From NCBI GenBank assembly GCA_944474755.1, contig OX104117.1:70904926-70968925 (forward strand): a DNA stretch of 64,000 nucleotides. The letters run 5' to 3'. Below, piece after piece: positions 36,801-47,649 of this stretch. The position numbers and the translations under genes are program-made. This DNA comes from Limnoperna fortunei. Lineage: Eukaryota; Mollusca; Bivalvia; Mytilida; Modiolidae. The notes under the pieces were generated by a model. That model was not told where the DNA came from. It worked only from the letters and a program-made list of their open reading frames with translations, and did no database searches. Within the stretch, counting starts at the first letter, position 1. Each line of letters opens with the position of its first letter.

Positions 36801-39800
36801 CCTATAGCTACTAACACTTACTTTTCTGATAGCGGGCGACAATTTCTTTGATTTCTCTTTCATAGCTACTAACACTTACTTTTCTAATAGCAGGCAACAA
36901 TTTCTTTGATTTCTCTTTCATTTGCTACTAACACTTACTTTTCTGATAGCGGGCAACAATTTCTTTGATTTCTGTTCCTATAGCTACTAACACTTACTTT
37001 TCTGATAGCAGGCGACAATTTCTTTGATTTCTGTTTCTATCGCTACTAACATTTACTTTTCTGATAGCAGGCGACAATTTCTTTGATTTCTCTTTCATAG
37101 CTACTAACACTTACTTTTCTGATAGCAGGCGACAATTTCTTTGATTTCTGTTCCTATAGCTACTAACACTTACTTTTCTGATAGCAGGCGACAATTTCTT
37201 TGATTTCTCTTTCATTTGCTACTAACACTTACTTTTCTGATAGCAGGCGACAATTTCTTTTATTTCTGTTCCTATAGCTACTAACACTTACTTTTCTGAT
37301 AGCGGGCAACAATTTCTTTGATTTCTCTTTCATAGCTACTAACACTTACTTTTCTGATAGCAGGCGACAATTTCTTTGATTTCTGTTCCTATAGCTACTA
37401 ACTCTTACTTTTCTGATAGCAGGCGACAATTTCTTTGATTTCTCTTTCATAGCTACTAACACTTACTTTTCTGATAGCGGGCGACAATTTCTTTGATTTC
37501 TCTTTCATAGCTACTAACACTTACTTTTCTAATAGCAGGCAACAATTTCTTTGATTTCTGTTCCTATAGCTACTAACACTTACTTTTCTGATAGCGGGCA
37601 ACAATTTCTTTGATTTCTCTTTCATAGCTACTAACACTTACTTTTCTAATAGCAGGCAACAATTTCTTTGATTTCTCTTTCATTTGCTACTAACACTTAC
37701 TTTTCTAATAGCAGGCAACAATTTCTTTGATTTCTCTTTCATTTGCTACTAACACTTACTTTTCTGATAGCGGGCAACAATTTCTTTGATTTCTGTTCCT
37801 ATAGCTACTAACACTTACTTTTCTGATAGCAGGCGACAATTTCTTTGATTTCTGTTTCTATCGCTACTAACATTTACTTTTCTGATAGCAGGCGACAATT
37901 TCTTTGATTTCTCTTTCATAGCTACTAACACTTACTTTTCTGATAACAGGCGACAATTTCTTTGATTTCTGTTCCTATAGCTACTAACACNNNNNNNNNN
38001 NNNNNNNNNNNNNNNNNNNNNNNNNNNNNNNNNNNNNNNNNNNNNNNNNNNNNNNNNNNNNNNNNNNNNNNNNNNNNNNNNNNNNNNNNNNNNNNNNNNN
38101 NNNNNNNNNNNNNNNNNNNNNNNNNNNNNNNNNNNNNNNNNNNNNNNNNNNNNNNNNNNNNNNNNNNNNNNNNNNNNNNNNNNNNNNNNNTTTTCTGATA
38201 GCGGGCAACAATTTCTTTGATTTCTCTTTTTTCTGATAGCGGGCAACAATTTCTTTGATTTCTCTTTCATAGCTACTAACACTTACTTTTCTGATAGCAG
38301 GCGACAATTTCTTTGATTTCTGTTCCTATAGCTACTAACACTTACTTTTCTGATAGCAGGCGACAATTTCTTTGATTTCTCTTTAATAGCTACTAACACT
38401 TACTTTTCTGATAGCGGGCGACAATTTCTTTGATTTCTCTTTCATAGCTACTAACACTTACTTTTCTAATAGCAGGCAACAATTTCTTTGATTTCTGTTC
38501 CTATAGCTACTAACACTTACTTTTCTGATAGCGGGCAACAATTTCTTTGATTTCTCTTTCATAGCTACTAACACTTACTTTTCTAATAGCAGGCAACAAT
38601 TTCTTTGATTTCTCTTTCATTTGCTACTAACACTTACTTTTCTGATAGCGGGCTACAATTTCTTTGATTTCTGTTCCTATAGCTACTAACACTTACTTTT
38701 CTGATAGCGGGCAACAATTTCTTTGATTTCTCTTTCATAGCTACTAACACTTACTTTTCTAATAGCAGGCAACAATTTCTTTGATTTCTCTTTCATTTGC
38801 TACTAACACTTACTTTTCTGATAGCGGGCAACAATTTCTTTGATTTCTGTTCCTATAGCTACTAACACTTACTTTTCTGATAGCAGGCGACAATTTCTTT
38901 GATTTCTGTTTCTATCGCTACTAACATTTACTTTTCTGATAGCAGGCGACAATTTCTTTGATTTCTCTTTCATAGCTACTAACACTTACTTTTCTGATAG
39001 CAGGCGACAATTTCTTTGATTTCTGTTCCTATAGCTACTAACACTTACTTTTCTGATAGCAGGCGACAATTTCTTTGATTTCTCTTTCATTTGCTACTAA
39101 CACTTACTTTTCTGATAGCAGGCGACAATTTCTTTTATTTCTGTTCCTATAGCTACTAACACTTACTTTTCTGATAGCGGGCAACAATTTCTTTGATTTC
39201 TCTTTCATAGCTACTAACACTTACTTTTCTGATAGCAGGCGACAATTTCTTTGATTTCTGTTCCTATAGCTACTAACACTTACTTTTCTGATAGCAGGCG
39301 ACAATTTCTTTGATTTCTCTTTCATAGCTACTAACACTTACTTTTCTGATAGCGGGCGACAATTTCTGATTTCTCTTTCATAGCTACTAACACTTACTTT
39401 TCTAATAGCAGGCAACAATTTCTTTGATTTCTGTTCCTATAGCTACTAACACTTACTTTTCTGATAGCGGGCAACAATTTCTTTGATTCTCTTTCATAGC
39501 TACTAACACTTACTTTTCTAATAGCAGGCAACATTTCTTTGATTTCTCTTTCATTTGCTACTAACACTTACTTTTCTGATAGCGGGCTACAATTTCTTTG
39601 ATTTCTGTTCCTATAGCTACTAACACTTACTTTTCTGATAGCAGGCGACAATTTCTTTGATTTCTGTTTCTATCGCTACTAACATTTACTTTTCTGATAG
39701 CAGGCGACAATTTCTTTGATTTCTCTTTCATAGCTACTAACACTTACTTTTCTGATAACAGGCGACAATTTCTTTGATTTCTGTTCCTATAGCTACTAAC

Positions 39801-42800
39801 ACTTACTTTTCTGATAGCAGGCGACAATTTCTTTGATTTCTCTTTCATTTGCTACTAACACTTACTTTTCTGATAGCAGGCGACAATTTCTTTGATTTCT
39901 GTTCCTATAGCTACTAACACTTACTTTTCTGATAGCGGGCAACAATTTCTTTGATTTCTCTTTCATAGCTACTAACACTTACTTTTCTAATAGCAGGCAA
40001 CAATTTCTTTGATTTCTGTTCCTATAGCTACTAACACTTACTTTTCTGATAGCAGGCGACAATTTCTTTGATTTCTGTTCCTATAGCTACTAACACTTAC
40101 TTTTCTGATAGCGGGCAACAATTTCTTTGATTTCTCTTCATAGCTACTAACACTTACTTTTCTGATAACAGGCGACAATTTCTTTGATTTCTGTTCCTAT
40201 AGCTACTAACACTTACTTTTCTGATAGCAGGCGACAATTTCTTTGATTTCTGTTCCTATAGCTACTAACACTTACTTTTCTGATAGCAGGCGACAATTTC
40301 TTTGATTTCTGTTCCTATAGCTACTAACACTTACTTTTCTGATAGCAGGCGACAATTTCTTTGATTTATGTTCCTATAGCTACTAACACTTACTTTCTGG
40401 TAGCGGGCAACAATTTCTTTGATTTCTCTTTCATTTGCTACTAACACTTACTTTTCTGATAGCAGGCGACAATTCTTTGATTTCTGTTTCTATAGCTACT
40501 AACACTTACTTTTCTGGTAGCGGGCAACAATTTCTTTGATTTCTCTTTCATTTGCTACTAACACTTACTTTTCTGATAGCAGGCGATAATTTCTTTGATT
40601 TCTGTTTCTATAGCTACTAACACTTACTTTTCTGATAGCAGGCAACAATTTCTTTGATTTCTGTTCCTATAGCTACTAACACTTACTTTTCTGATAGCAG
40701 GCGACAATTTCTTTGATTTCTGTTCCTATAGCTACTAACACTTACTTTTCTGATAGCAGGCGACAATTTCTTTGATTTCTCTTTCATAGCTACTAACACT
40801 TACTTTTCTGATAGCGGGCGACAATTTCTTTGATTTCTCTTTCATAGCTACTAACACTTACTTTTCTGATACCAGGCGACTATTTCTTTGATTTCTGTTT
40901 CTATAGCTACTAACACTTACTTTTCTGGTAGCGGGCAACAATTTCTTTGATTTCTCTTTCATTTGCTACTAACACTTACTTTTCTGATAGCAGGCGACAA
41001 TTTCTTTGATTTCTGTTTCTATAGCTACTAACACTTACTTTTCTGATAGCAGGCAACAATTTCTTTGATTTCTGTTCCTTAGCTACTAACACTTACTTTC
41101 CTGATAGCAGGCGACAATTTCTTTGATTTCTGTTCCTATAGCTACTAACAGTTACTTTTCTGGTAGCGGGCAACAATTTCTTTGATTTCTCTTTCATAGC
41201 TACTAACACTTAGTTTTCTGATAGCAGGCGACAATTTCTTTGATTTCTGTTCCTATAGCTACTAACACTTACTTTTCTGGTAGCGGGCAACAATTTCTTT
41301 GATTTCTCTTTCATAGCTACTAACACTTACTTTTCTGATAGCAGGCGACAATTTTTTTGATTTATGTTCCTATAGCTACTAACACTTACTTTTCTGATAG
41401 CGGGCAACAATTTCTTTGATTTCTCTTTCATTTGCTACTAACACTTACTTTTCTGATAGCAGGCGACAATGTCTTTGATTTCTGTTTCTATAGCTACTAA
41501 CACTTACTTTTCTGGTAGCGGGCAACAATTTCTTTGATTTCTCTTTCATTTGCTACTAACACTTACTTTTCTGATATCAGGCGACAATTTCTTTGATTTC
41601 TGTTTCTATAGCTACTAACACTTACTTTTCTGATAGCAGGCAACAATTTCTTTGATTTCTGTTCCTATAGCTACTAACACTTACTTTTCTGATAGCAGGC
41701 GACAATTTCTTTGATTTCTGTTCCTATAGCTACTAACACTTACTTTTCTGATAACAGGCGACAATTTCTTTGATTTCTCTTTCATAGCTACTAACACTTA
41801 CTTTTCTGATAACAGGCGACAATTTCTTTGATTTCTGTTCCTATAGCTACTAACACTTACTTTTCTGGTAGCGGGCAACAATTTCTTTGATTTCTCTTTC
41901 ATAGCTACTAACACTTACTTTTCTGATAGCAGGCGACAATTTCTTTGATTTCTGTTCCTATAGCTACTAACACTTACTTTTCTGGTAGCGGGCAACAATT
42001 TCTTTGATTTCTCTTTCATAGCTACTAACACTTACTTTTCTGATAGCGGGCAACAATTTCTTTGATTTCTGTGCTTATAGCTACTAACACTTACTTTTCT
42101 GATAGCAGGCGACAATTTCTTTGATTTCTCTTTCATTTGCTACTAACACTTACTTTTCTGATAGCAGGCGACAATTTCTTTGATTTATGTTCCTATAGCT
42201 ACTAACACTTACTTTTCTGATAGCGGGCAACAATTTCTTTGATTTCTCTTTCATTTGCTACTAACACTTACTTTTCTGATAGCAGGCGACAATGTCTTTG
42301 ATTTCTGTTTCTATAGCTACTAACACTTACTTTTCTGGTAGCGGGCAACAATTTCTTTGATTTCTCTTTCATTTGCTACTAACACTTACTTTTCTGATAT
42401 CAGGCGACAATTTCTTTGATTTCTGTTTCTATAGCTACTAACACTTACTTTTCTGATAGCAGGCAACAATTTCTTTGATTTCTGTTCCTATAGCTACTAA
42501 CACTTACTTTTCTGATAGCAGGCGACAATTTCTTTGATTTCTGTTCCTATAGCTACTAACACTTACTTTTCTGATAACAGGCGACAATTTCTTTGATTTC
42601 TCTTTCATAGCTACTAACACTTACTTTTCTGATAACAGGCGACAATTTCTTTGATTTCTGTTCCTATAGCTACTAACACTTACTTTTCTGGTAGCGGGCA
42701 ACAATTCTTTGATTCTCTTTCATAGCTACTAACACTTACTTTCTGATAGCAGGCGACAATTTCTTTGATTTCTGTTCCTATAGCTACTAACACTTACTTT

Positions 42801-44605
42801 TCTGGTAGCGGGCAACAATTTCTTTGATTTCTCTTTCATAGCTACTAACACTTACTTTTCTGATAGCGGGCAACAATTTCTTTGATTTTCTGTGCTTATA
42901 GCTACTAACACTTACTTTTCTGATAGCAGGCGACAATTTCTTTGATTTCTCTTTCATAGCTACTAACACTTACTTTTCTGATAGCAGGCGACAATTTCTT
43001 TGATTTCTCTTTCATAGCTACTAACACTTACTTTTCTGATAGCAGGCGACAATTTCTTTGATTTCTGTTCCTATAGCTACTAACACTTACTTTTCTGATA
43101 ACAGGCGACAATTTCTTTGATTTCTCTTTCATAGCTACTAACACTTACTTTTCTGATAACAGGCGACAATTTCTTTGATTTCTGTTCCTATAGCTACTAA
43201 CACTTACTTTTCTGGTAGCGGGCAACAATTTCTTTGATTTCTCTTTCATTAGCTACTAACACTTACTTTTCTGATAGCGGGCAACAATTTCTTTGATTTC
43301 TGTTCCTATAGCTAGTAACACTTACTTTTCTGGTAGCGGGCAACAATTTCTTTGATTTCTCTTTCATAGCTACTAACACTTACTTTTCTGATAACAGGCG
43401 ACAATTTCTTTGATTTCTCTTTCATAGCTACTAACACTTACTTTTCTGATAACAGGCGACAATTTCTTTGATTTCTGTTCCTATAGCTACTAACACTTAC
43501 TTTTCTGGTAGCGGGCAACAATTTCTTTGATTTCTCTTTCATTGCTACTAACACTTACTTTTCTGATAGCGGCCAGCAACAATTTCTTTGATTTCTCTTT
43601 CATTTGCTACTAACACTTACTTTTCTGATAGCGGGCAACAATTTCTTTGATTTCTGTTCCTATAGCTACTAACACTTACTTTTCTGGTAGCGGGCAACAA
43701 TTTCTTTGATTTCTCTTTCATAGCTACTAACACTTACTTTTCTGATAACAGGCGACAATTTCTTTGATTTCTGTTCCTATAGCTACTAACACTTACTTTT
43801 CTGATAGCAGGCGACAATTTCTTTGATTTCTCTTTCATAGCTACTAACACTTACTTTTCTAATAGCGGGCAACAATTTCTTTGATTTCTGTTCCTATAGC
43901 TACTAACACTTACTTTTCTGGTAGCTGGCAACAATTTCTTTGATTTCTCTTTCATAGCAACTAACACTTACTTTTCTAATAGCAGGCAACAATTTCTTTG
44001 ATTTCTCTTTCATTTGCTACTAACACTTACTTTTCTGATAGCAGGCGACAATTTCTTTGATTTCTGTTCCTATAGCTACTAACACTTACTTTTCTGGTAG
44101 CGGGCAACAATTTCTTTGATTTCTCTTTCATAGCTACTAACACTTACTTTTCTGATAGCAGGCGACAATTTCTTTGATTTCTGTTCCTATAGCTACTAAC
44201 ACTTACTTTTCTGGTAGCGGGCAACAATTTCTTTGATTTCTCTTTCATAGCTACTAACACTTACTTTTCTGATAGCAGGCGACAATTTCTTTGATTTCTG
44301 TTCCTATAGCTACTAACACTTACTTTTCTGATAGCAGGCGACAATTTCTTTGATTTCTGTTCCTATAGCTACTAACACTTACTTTTCTGGTAGCGGGCAA
44401 CAATTTCTTTGATTTCTCTTTCATAGCTACTAACACTTACTTTTCTTCTGATAGCAGGCGACAATTTCTTTGATTTCTGTTTCTATAGCTACTAACACTT
44501 ACTTTTCTGATAGCAGGCAACAATTTCTTTGATTTCTATTTCTATAGCTACTAACACTTACTTTTCTGGTAGCGGGCAACAATTTCTTTGATTTCTGCAT
44601 TTGTT
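18839..44605 (-). repeat. Giant 58-59 bp tandem array made from an annexin exon-intron junction
   Basis: About 25.8 kb, roughly 435 copies. On the minus strand each unit carries codons for EIKEIVACYQK or EIKEIVARYQK, then a donor GTAAGTG and GTTAGTAGC. The right edge merges into the annexin-like exon at 44,562-44,639, whose last 44 nt and following 15 intron nt have the same sequence; 44+15 gives the 59-bp unit. Three unit types differ at the join: two are 59 bp (plus-strand TTCCTATAG or TTTCATTTG) and one is 58 bp (TTTCATAG). The TTTCATTTG type keeps most of the exon's ACAAATG. Many units have CTAATAGC, which turns the Gln codon into a stop. Left-edge units near 18,840-19,020 are the most degenerate. 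Larger blocks are duplicated within the array. Confidence 0.92.
37991..38190. other. Assembly gap of 200 N inside the array
   Basis: Exactly 200 Ns. The repeat continues on both sides. Immediately right of the gap, 38,191-38,240 contains a shortened, out-of-register unit (CTCTTTTTTCTGATAGCGGG), as expected at a forced join. True array length is therefore unknown. Confidence 0.97.
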
Positions 44606-44639
44606 CTTGTCAGAAAGATTTCAAGACTCCTTTTAACAC
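44562..44639 (-). CDS. Annexin-like repeat-2 exon, parent of the tandem array
   Basis: After acceptor CTTTTAG, the useful frame reads VKRSLEIFLTRTNAEIKEIV and ARYQK, then A and the donor GTAAGTG. This matches the annexin repeat-2 helices (LIEIL-TRTN-EIKEIV-YQ). The last 44 nt (44,562-44,605) are the exon part of the array unit; 44,606-44,639 are single-copy. The expected start (GAGT-E-x-LIEI) is shortened, and the phase from the exon at 46,080 does not connect cleanly, suggesting a small deletion. Confidence 0.82.
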
Positions 44640-44924
44640 CTAAAAGTGTACTTCAATGAAATTTGTAACCAATTCAAAATTAAAACCCCAGAAATTTTAA
44701 TATTATCATGGATTATAATTACAGCATGGTACTCTTATACAATATTTTTGAAAATTGTTTGTGATATATGTTTGTTTTATGTAAACTGTCATATTTCCTG
44801 TCCACCTCTTATATAAACCAAATCATGTCATTGTTGAAAGTACATGTTACACAAATAAATACGTTATTATATATTAATAGTGTAGTGAAGATGTACCCAC
44901 ATTAAATTTTCACCTCTCGTCTTT

Positions 44925-45310
44925 CAAAAATATTTTAGGTAGACTGAAAGAAACAAGTGTGGGTAGGATAGTATTGACTATGCAATACTAAGTCACCTAC
45001 TGGCAAGCCCAGGGGGCATAATTTCATTAAAAATCATTCGACTGGAACAAAACTTCGAGATCTGTAACTGATGATGGTTGACACTCATACTAAATATGCG
45101 CTCAAAACAAACAAAGTCAAAGGGACATAACTTTGTCAAAAACCAACAGACAGTAACAAAATTCAAACTTCAGTGGTAACTTTTGATATCATACAAAATA
45201 TCAGCTCAAAATCTGCAACCATTTAGAAAAAATAGTCTGGAAAGCATGCATGTGATGGACTGGGTGCAAACCTATAGTTCCCTTTGGCTATGCAGGGACT
45301 AATAAAAATA
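44925..45310. repeat. Dispersed repeat with about 108-bp degenerate duplication
   Basis: Two diverged consecutive copies share the order GGG(G)CATAA / AGGGACATAA, TTTCATTAAAAATCA / TTTGTCAAAAACCAA, GGAACAAAACTTC / AGTAACAAAATTCA and ATGCGCTCAAAA / ATCAGCTCAAAA. Blocks of this kind look like dispersed repeat sequence. It is non-coding and lies in the annexin-like intron between 44,639 and 46,080. Confidence 0.5.
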
Positions 45311-45569
45311 AACTAGTAGTCTATGAGATGTGGAAATTTTTACAAGATTTTTTTAACATTATTTCGATTTTAAAGCATTTATTAATTACATCAGAAGATA
45401 CTGCTTATTGTTTTCGTATCCCTATACTAATCTTATGTTTTATTAAATAGTTGTTTATTCTTTCTTAAATACTCAATGACATTCAGAATAAATTAAGACA
45501 CTCAGTATAAAACATGTTTTATCTGGGATTTGCTTCTAGTTTGCATCAGAACAAACCAAGGTTTTCTCC

Positions 45570-45662
45570 AATTACTACAGCTTTCACCAACAATAAAAAC
45601 GGTACACCATGATACAGCTGAAAAATCGCTAAGTGGCGTTATACCCCATCCAAACAAACAAC
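45570..45662 (+). mobile_element. SINE 3' fragment
   Basis: AATAAAAACGGTACACCATG, then CAGCTGAAAAATCGCTAAGT, GGCGTTATACC and a CAAACAAACAA tail. It is colinear with the 3' domain of the better-kept copy at 53,064-53,281. The tRNA-like head is missing. Confidence 0.75.
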
Positions 45663-46079
45663 TACTATGTAAACATGAGAATAGATCGGCAGCATGTGGA
45701 TCCATATGTTGAATTAATGTGATAAAGAGGCACATCAAATTCTTCATACATTTGACAATGTTTAAGTTTTAATTTTAACAATTCCACCTACTGAAGGAAA
45801 ATATATTATCAAACTTCAGTAAAACACCATTGTATGTTATAGCCTATTACTCTATGCAGAGACCTACTTGCCTTAATTTTTGACTAACTTTACATAAGAT
45901 AATGTAAATTGTATTGATCGTAAACAAACTTTGTGAAAATGGTAATGGACATACGCTTAACACATATAATAAACTAAAAGAACTTTACAGAGAACGAGAT
46001 ACAAAGAGGTAGTTCATCTAGCTGCACATATGTATGAATTACAAACAATACACAGAATTATATGTGGTTGTTGACTCAC

Positions 46080-46169
46080 CATCATCGCTTTATGGAGAGA
46101 ATAATCATCATAGAATGTAGTAGGCTTAAAGATGGCAAGAATCAACTCTTCCAAATCTCCAAAAGCCTG
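46080..46169 (-). CDS. Annexin-like exon, end of repeat 1 to start of repeat 2
   Basis: Reads QAFGDLEELILAIFKPTTFY, then DDYSLHKAMM, then donor GTGAGTC. The annexin pattern is SGDFEELI-A-M-PP-YDAY-L-KAM-G. The first codon is either at 46,169 (after GATAG) or 46,166 (after CAG). It lies on the far side of the tandem array from the other exons, on the same strand and in the right order, which shows that the array is intronic. No exon for the first half of repeat 1 or the N-terminal tail was found further right in the window. Confidence 0.78.
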
Positions 46170-46464
46170 CTATCAAATCCTGGAAGATATAATATTACAT
46201 ATATATCCAGCAGTAAACACATGTATAATTGACACTTGTAAGTACATTTGATCGCAATTGTCATGAAACCAAATTAACAAATCAATGAACGAATGATTTA
46301 AGCCACAAACCACCATTTCATTTCAGACAAAGATTTATGTAAATGTGCCTCATAATTAATGCTTAACTAAATGATCAACCGTTGTGCTTTCCACTCTAGA
46401 ATATTGAGATAATTAATGTTTTCAACAAAACATTTTGTTATTTTATTAGGACAGACAATTATTC

Positions 46465-46745
46465 CATTTATTTATCGTGTTTAACGTCTGCTTTTTTATA
46501 GATATCTTTTTGGAAAAGACGAACAGTCGCTCGGCTATGCATTAAATAATAATTGATAACGTGATACGAATTGCGAACAGAAATGCAATTAACTGATCTG
46601 GATCCCCCGGGACGTGACCCAGTCATTTAAACGTTTAATCAAAAGAAAAACAAAATGTTGTTGCATTCTGACGTTCAATTCAATGTGGCAGATTTCATCA
46701 ACATCCTCCAATGTTCGATAAGCTGACTTATCTGTCGCTAACTGC
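46465..46745. repeat. Segment with a diverged partner at about 57,825-58,050
   Basis: Shared landmarks in the same order: CATTCCATTTA / ATTCCATTTA, CAGTCGCTCGGCTATGC / TAGTCGCGAAGCTGTAC, GTGATACGAA / GTGATATGAA, TTGTTGCATTCTGACGTTCA / TTGTTGCGTTCTGACAGACA and ATCAACATCCTCC / GTAAACATCTCCG. The plus-strand frame reads LLHSDVQFNVADFINILQ here and LLRSDRQFNLEDLVNISD there, but upstream frames are broken. It could be an old dispersed repeat or a duplicated exon; function unknown. Confidence 0.5.
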
Positions 46746-46999
46746 TTCAGGACTCTCAATAATGGGAAGTCTATATTTTATGTAAGGGCAGAAACAATCA
46801 CGATCTGTAATTTTAAAAGGAATCCACAACTAAGCATGTTAAAGGAGGAAAAAGTTGTTTGACATATTAAAAAAAGATATAGAAAAGAAAATGTGACCTT
46901 GATTCAACACTACACATAAACCATGTAACATGTGAATAAACAAAGCAGAAAAATGTCACATCAAACACGTATATGGATCTAATTGGAGGAACATCAATG

Positions 47000-47215
47000 T
47001 CGAGTGGTTAAAGTAGTAAGTCATCTACTATTGATTACGTGCTTGTCAACACTGAGGTTGCTGGTTTGAGTCTCACTCTGGGCAGAGTGTGCTCGACTTC
47101 TATCTTAATTGACAAGGATTTCCAGTTTTTGTACCGAAGGTCTGCAATTTTATCTGGGTACTTCCGCTTTCTTCCCCAATAAAAACTGGATGCCACAATA
47201 TGGAATGATTAAATA
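47000..47215 (+). mobile_element. tRNA-derived SINE, nearly full head
   Basis: A-box-like GTCGAGTGGTTAAAGTAG, then CAACACTGAGGTTG, B-box-like GGTTTGAGTCTC, then TTAATTGACAAGGATTTCCA, GGGTACTTCCGC and CCCCAATAAAAACTGGATGC. The 3' GGCGTTAAA and CAAACAAA tail is missing. Among the copies in this window it preserves the most of the tRNA-like head. Confidence 0.78.
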
Positions 47216-47649
47216 TTCATAAAATTGAGGTAAAAACCACATTCAAAAATATAAACATATTATAGGGAAAAAATGGAATATGATTTAGTTTTATAATACA
47301 TTGGACTTACAGATAATTGTGTGTATGTATGAATTATATTTAAAAAAAGTCACGGTATCAAATGCGGTATGCCTCGTCATGTTTGGGTGTACATAAAGTG
47401 TGTAAAATGAGCTAATCGAATAGTGAAAAGTTACCATAATTATATTATCAGGCAGTTCTTTTACAGAAACGATGATGTTTATACAGGCCATTATAGGTTA
47501 AATTGCATATAAATACAAACAATTAAACTCAGCAAATATATAGTTTTGATTTTGTATATATAATTTTGTAGAGTTGTAGTCGGACACGTTAGACACATCT
47601 CACGTCAAACTTTATTATTGTTTAATAAATTAATTCTACCTAACAGTGT

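Larger units (their letters stand above)
13590..46169 (-). pseudogene. Annexin-like gene split by a 25.8-kb array; probable pseudogene
   Basis: Six colinear minus-strand exons encode consecutive parts of an annexin core: 46,169-46,080 and 44,639-44,562 (end of repeat 1, repeat 2), 18,685-18,604 (rest of repeat 2), 15,649-15,489 (repeat 3), 14,655-14,543 and 13,727-13,590 (repeat 4). Annexins are calcium-dependent phospholipid-binding proteins. The motif style (IKEIV-YQ, then KSLEKD, then FKR-LVSA) resembles annexin A7/A11-type or invertebrate B-type members. The Ca site in repeat 4 is preserved (AGLGTND); in repeat 3 the usual GTDE reads AIDE. Defects: a 1-nt deletion in the repeat-3 exon, an in-frame TAA in the first repeat-4 exon, a shortened start with shifted phase in the 44.6-kb exon, and no exon found between 15,489 and 14,655 or for the N-terminus. 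It is probably decaying. Sequencing error is the alternative. Confidence 0.75.

Noticed and set aside
37932..38307. Open frames crossing the N run
   Set aside because: They consist mostly of unknown residues and array sequence and are not genes.
42787..42969. 60-codon open frame with KVSVSSY repeats in the array
   Set aside because: It reads through units and their donor sites in a frame kept open only by local indels. It has no start context and no continuation.
18839..44605. CRISPR-like or centromeric satellite appearance of the regular array
   Set aside because: The units are head-to-tail without unique spacers, so it is not CRISPR. It merges into an annexin exon and sits between annexin exons, so a gene-derived local expansion explains it better than a general centromeric satellite.
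47000..47090. tRNA gene in the SINE head
   Set aside because: A- and B-box-like words are present, but no cloverleaf can be drawn with confidence and the sequence continues colinearly into the SINE body.
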